Source: Akkermansiaceae bacterium (GTDB lineage Bacteria; Verrucomicrobiota; Verrucomicrobiia; Verrucomicrobiales; Akkermansiaceae). From it: a stretch of 8,045 bases of DNA. The stretch is taken from the NCBI GenBank assembly GCA_025457805.1, contig JALOTR010000096.1, forward strand, positions 1-8,045. The letters run 5' to 3'. Made by a program: the position numbers and the translations under genes. Positions 5,911-8,045 of this stretch are shown here, piece by piece. Every line of letters begins with the position of its first letter. The stretch's first letter is position 1. The notes below the pieces were generated by a model. That model searched no databases. It was given only the letters and a program-made list of their open reading frames with translations, and had not been told where the DNA came from.

Positions 5911-5950
5911 TCCCGACACCCTCCCGTCAAGGACTGAAGTCCGTGACTAC
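5894..5950. repeat. REPIN A: two inverted REP hairpins
   Basis: The left REP (5894-5917) starts with GTAG and folds as GTCGaGGACT / AGTCCcGAC with one bulge. The right REP (5926-5950) is the inverted partner and ends in CTAC, the complement of GTAG. An 8-base linker (5918-5925) separates them. GTAG next to an imperfect palindrome is the mark of REP elements mobilised by RAYT transposases. The loop of the left REP reads TT where the other copies have TC. This changes CAG to TAG and forms the stop codon of hisK. Copies B and C below are close relatives. Confidence 0.85.
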
Positions 5951-5960
5951 GTTGCCCATT

Positions 5961-6025
5961 GTGGTCGAGGACTTCAGTCCCGACAAATTCACCCAGTCCC
6001 GTCACGGACTGAAGTCCGTGACTAC
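5961..6025. repeat. REPIN B: two inverted REP hairpins
   Basis: The left REP (5961-5984) begins GTGG in place of GTAG but otherwise matches copies A and C. A 16-base linker follows. The right REP (6001-6025) contains a perfect 10-bp palindromic stem, GTCACGGACT / AGTCCGTGAC, around GA, then CTAC. It begins 67 bases after REPIN A, and both copies are followed by GTT(G/A)CCCAT, so A and B look like a tandem duplication. The right REP encodes the last residues and the stop codon of the minus-strand RAYT gene. Confidence 0.87.
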
Positions 6026-6655
6026 GTTACCCATGCCGACAGTATAGCCCCTTGAAAGCCGTGCTTTCTTCGGGTTCTCCGCAATGTATCGGCGGAAATG
6101 CATAAGCTGTCTCTCACTCCTCACAATATGATCGAAGGCTTCCGCCTGCCAAAAGCTTCCGGAACTTCCGATCATCTGATGAATCAGCCTCGCACTTGCA
6201 CCTTTCCATTGTTTGACAATGTGTCCGAGACTTTCGCTTTCGCCCGGTTCAACCAAAACATGGAAGTGATTCGGCATCACCACCCACGCATCGAGAAGAT
6301 ATCTTTTTCCATGTCCTTCAATCAGAAGATCGGCGAGCACCTTGCCGATTTCCGGTTTGGCAAGCCAACAGGCTCCTTGCCCTGCGTCGAGCAGATCATG
6401 AAACTTGGCTGTGAATTTCCGGTGAAACTCGTTGCGTTCTTCTTCCGGCAATTTTTCCAAGTCCTTGTCGGATTTTACTCCACGTTGAGACAACCATGCC
6501 TTGCGTTGGGTAACCCAGGTTTTCCTCACTGAAGCCGGAACGGAATCCGCCAATCGCGAAGTAATGAAATATGTCCGATCCCGTTGCTGCCAGTGAGGCA
6601 ATCGGAGCCGATGCCGCTTCACCGGTTCGTTCGGATCATAAGGCGTGAATGCCAT
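6002..6655 (-). CDS. REP-associated tyrosine transposase (RAYT), Y1 HUH superfamily
   Basis: This 217-residue protein is related to IS200/IS605 TnpA. RAYTs cut and join single-stranded REP hairpins through a phosphotyrosine intermediate. WVVMPNHFHVLVEP (124-137) holds the metal-binding HUH-type pair His130/His132. FWQAEAFDHIVRS (168-180) is a conserved RAYT block. FRRYIAENPKKA (187-198) carries Tyr190, the expected catalytic tyrosine, followed by the family's NP. The N-terminal RTYFITSRLADS (27-38) is the first strand. All catalytic motifs are intact. The gene is flanked by REPINs on both sides, its probable substrates. Its last seven residues, VVTDFSP, and its stop are encoded inside REPIN B. 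By eye its base composition is less GC-rich than its neighbours, consistent with horizontal entry. The start ATG 6655 has no clear ribosome site. Confidence 0.9.
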   Translation of the reverse strand: MAFTPYDPNEPVKRHRLRLPHWQQRDRTYFITSRLADSVPASVRKTWVTQRKAWLSQRGVKSDKDLEKLPEEERNEFHRKFTAKFHDLLDAGQGACWLAKPEIGKVLADLLIEGHGKRYLLDAWVVMPNHFHVLVEPGESESLGHIVKQWKGASARLIHQMIGSSGSFWQAEAFDHIVRSERQLMHFRRYIAENPKKARLSRGYTVGMGNVVTDFSP

Positions 6656-6701
6656 AACTCATGGCTAACAGATTAGACGGATGGGTCAAGTCGGCGAAAT
6701 C

Positions 6702-6759
6702 GTAGTCGCGGACTTCAGTCCCGACAAATATCCCGTCACGGACTGAAGTCCATGACTAC
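6702..6759. repeat. REPIN C: two inverted REP hairpins between RAYT and hisF
   Basis: The left REP (6702-6725) begins with GTAG and reads TCGCGGACTTCAGTCCCGAC. After a 9-base linker the right REP (6735-6759) ends in GACTAC and has one mismatch in its stem (CCATGAC for CCGTGAC). The orientation matches REPINs A and B. It lies 46 bases upstream of the RAYT start and its right end is 13 bases beyond the hisF stop, where it could also serve as a transcript-stabilising or terminating hairpin for hisF. Confidence 0.87.
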
Positions 6760-6772
6760 GTTTTGACTGCGC

Positions 6773-7537
6773 TCACACCATCGGCCGCACCGGCACGCCT
6801 TTGCTGGCGAAGTGTTGTTTCGCCTCGGCTACGGTGTGCATGCCGAAGTGGAAGATGCTTGCAGCCAGCACGGCATCCGCCTTGCCGCGGTCGAGCACGT
6901 CCACCATGTGATCGAGATTGCCCGCACCACCGCTGGCGATGACCGGAATGCCCACTGCGGAGGAAACCGCAGCGGTGAGTTCGATATCATATCCCGCCTG
7001 CGTGCCATCGGCATCCATGCTGGTGAGCAAAATCTCACCTGCGCCGCGCCGCCAGATTTCCTTGGCCCATTCCACCACATCCAGACCCACCGGCGTGCGG
7101 CCGCCGTGGGTGTAAACTCCCCATTTGCCGGGACCTTCGCGTTTGGCATCGATGGCCACCACGATGCACTGGCTGCCGAATGCTTTGGCGCCTTCATCGA
7201 CGAGGCCTGGATTGGTGACGGCAGAAGTGTTGATGCCCACCTTGTCCGCACCCGCCAGCAGCATCTCACGCATGTTGTCCACACTGCGGATGCCACCGCC
7301 CACCGTGAGGGGGATGAAACAATGCTCCGCCGTCCGCCTCACCACATCGACCATCGTGTTGCGCTTGTCCGAGGAGGCGGTGATGTCGAGAAACACCAAC
7401 TCATCCGCCTGCTGCGCGTTGTAAGCCATCGCCGCTTCCACGGGATCGCCGGCATCGATGAGATCCACGAAGTTGACGCCCTTGACCACACGGCCATCGG
7501 TCACATCAAGGCAGGGAATGATTCGTTTCGCGAGCAC
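6773..7537 (-). CDS. hisF: Imidazole glycerol phosphate synthase cyclase subunit
   Basis: This is a 254-residue (beta/alpha)8-barrel enzyme. With the glutaminase HisH it converts PRFAR and ammonia to imidazole glycerol phosphate and AICAR, joining histidine and purine synthesis. Starting from GTG 7537, [10 protein letters not shown] places the catalytic Asp at residue 11 and VVAIDAKR places the second at residue 130. These are the positions known in Thermotoga HisF, which supports the start. Phosphate-binding elements are visible at TVGGGIRS (78-85), GINTSAV (101-107), [10 protein letters not shown] (170-179) and ASGGAGN (201-207). Length is normal. The frame is open farther upstream to 7654, but that stretch crosses the rpmE2 terminator. 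No convincing Shine-Dalgarno or promoter was found. It is convergent with hisK, and the RAYT island separates them. hisH and the other his genes are absent here. Confidence 0.95.
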   Translation of the reverse strand: MLAKRIIPCLDVTDGRVVKGVNFVDLIDAGDPVEAAMAYNAQQADELVFLDITASSDKRNTMVDVVRRTAEHCFIPLTVGGGIRSVDNMREMLLAGADKVGINTSAVTNPGLVDEGAKAFGSQCIVVAIDAKREGPGKWGVYTHGGRTPVGLDVVEWAKEIWRRGAGEILLTSMDADGTQAGYDIELTAAVSSAVGIPVIASGGAGNLDHMVDVLDRGKADAVLAASIFHFGMHTVAEAKQHFASKGVPVRPMV

Positions 7538-7575
7538 GGCGGAAGGCTTGTTTCGTTTGCAGCCACAAATCAAAA

Positions 7576-7612
7576 CAAAACGCCCGGCTGCACGGGGCAG
7601 ACGGGCGTTTTG
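7576..7612 (-). terminator. Strong intrinsic terminator of rpmE2
   Basis: An 11-bp perfect stem (CAAAACGCCCG at 7576-7586 with its complement at 7602-7612) is continued past a G-A mismatch by CTGC/GCAG (7588-7591/7597-7600) around the loop ACGGG. On the minus strand it is followed by TTTTGTTTTG. It lies 44 bases past the rpmE2 stop and upstream of hisF, so it should separate the two transcripts. Confidence 0.88.
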
Positions 7613-7655
7613 GAGAAAATCGGAGTTTTTGAATCCCCGATCAGGAGCAAGCAAC

Positions 7656-7925
7656 TCAGTCGAGCTTGGGCTTGCCGACGCGGCGCACGGCGCCGAAACG
7701 CTTTTGGAACTTGTCGATGCGGCCTTCGGTGTCCACGAACTGCGCCAACCCGGTGAAGAAGGGGTGGGAGTCGGACGTGATGCCGATCGAGATGATGCTG
7801 TGTTCCACGCCGTCGATGACTTCCTTCTTGTCGGAGGTCTTGGTCGAGCGGCTGATGAAGCGCTTGCCGGTGGTCATGTCCACGAAGACGACCGGATTGT
7901 ATTTCGGATGAAGGTCCTTTTTCAT
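7656..7925 (-). CDS. rpmE2: Ribosomal protein L31, type B (zinc-free)
   Basis: This 89-residue protein of the large ribosomal subunit helps bridge the central protuberance to the small subunit. [14 protein letters not shown] (1-14), SDSHPFFTG (51-59) and [15 protein letters not shown] (64-78) are typical of the type B subfamily. It has no cysteine at all, so it cannot bind the zinc held by type A L31. Type B paralogues are often expressed under zinc limitation, but many genomes have only this form. ATG 7925 matches the normal family start. A TTG at 7997 in the same frame would add 24 residues not expected in L31. A strong terminator follows the stop. The 120 bases upstream (7926-8045) hold no gene that I can support. 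They include a TTGACA (minus, 7997-7992) without a good -10 and an AT-rich patch at 8018-8045. Confidence 0.95.
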   Translation of the reverse strand: MKKDLHPKYNPVVFVDMTTGKRFISRSTKTSDKKEVIDGVEHSIISIGITSDSHPFFTGLAQFVDTEGRIDKFQKRFGAVRRVGKPKLD

Positions 7926-8045
7926 GAGAATTCTGGTAGCCACCACGTTTCCGACGCGGCGGGGCGCGGAGAGTGGCGGAAACGCGGATTCTGTCAAGCT
8001 GGCATCTGAAAACCCGGAAAATTTTTATGCAAAAAACAGAAAATT

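Noticed and set aside
5894..6025. Repeats at 5894-6025 as a CRISPR array
   Set aside because: The units are inverted pairs with 8- and 16-base linkers, not direct repeats with uniform 30-40-base spacers. There are no cas genes, and a RAYT is adjacent.
7538..7654. hisF start at TTG 7654, 39 residues longer
   Set aside because: The extension would translate the rpmE2 terminator hairpin. GTG 7537 gives the conserved HisF start with Asp11 and Asp130 in register.
6812..7756. 314-residue plus-strand open frame opposite hisF and rpmE2
   Set aside because: It is antisense to two confidently identified genes, crosses their terminator and has no recognisable motif.
7969..7997. Perfect TTGACA as the -35 of an rpmE2 promoter
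   Set aside because: At 16 to 18 bases spacing the candidate -10 sequences (CACTCT, ACTCTC, CTCTCC) match TATAAT very poorly, so I do not annotate a promoter there.

Overview
The window reads as a dense, high-GC bacterial chromosome segment in which most junctions are overlaps or short gaps and few starts have a recognisable Shine-Dalgarno sequence. The gene set (Acr3 with a DUF6428 gene, OpcA, a PHP-type histidinol phosphatase, type B L31, and a REP-associated transposase with its own REP hairpins) would fit a Verrucomicrobiota-like genome. That placement is inference, since no rRNA or other phylogenetic marker lies in the window.

Layout. (1) 1-1074, minus strand: an arsenic-resistance operon, arsR > DUF6428 gene > acr3. 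The acr3 gene runs off the left edge. A palindromic candidate operator sits just upstream of arsR. (2) 1131-5910, plus strand: a tight run of argD, argF, ruvX, a possible 38-residue ORF, opcA and a PHP histidinol-phosphatase gene. Successive members are joined by ATGA or TTGA overlaps or by a 15-base gap. A possible arginine-rich upstream ORF ends inside the argD start. (3) 5894-6759: a mobile island made of a REP-associated tyrosine transposase (RAYT) on the minus strand. Two tandem REPINs lie on its left and one on its right, and each REPIN is a pair of inverted REP hairpins carrying terminal GTAG/CTAC. (4) 6773-8045, minus strand: hisF, a strong intrinsic terminator, and rpmE2 (type B ribosomal protein L31).

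How the genes work together. argD and argF act at consecutive stages of arginine biosynthesis: N-acetylornithine formation, then ornithine to citrulline. hisK and hisF both belong to histidine biosynthesis, but they are convergent and separated by the RAYT/REPIN island. ruvX is a housekeeping nuclease or rRNA-maturation factor. opcA supports glucose-6-phosphate dehydrogenase, although no zwf is present here.

Points most worth a second look: the RAYT/REPIN set and the way REP sequence supplies the stop codons of two genes; an Arg-rich ORF overlapping the start of argD; and a short ORF that exactly bridges ruvX and opcA with 4-base overlaps at both ends. No CRISPR array, tRNA or rRNA was seen. 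The longest stretch without a confident gene is 1037-1285.
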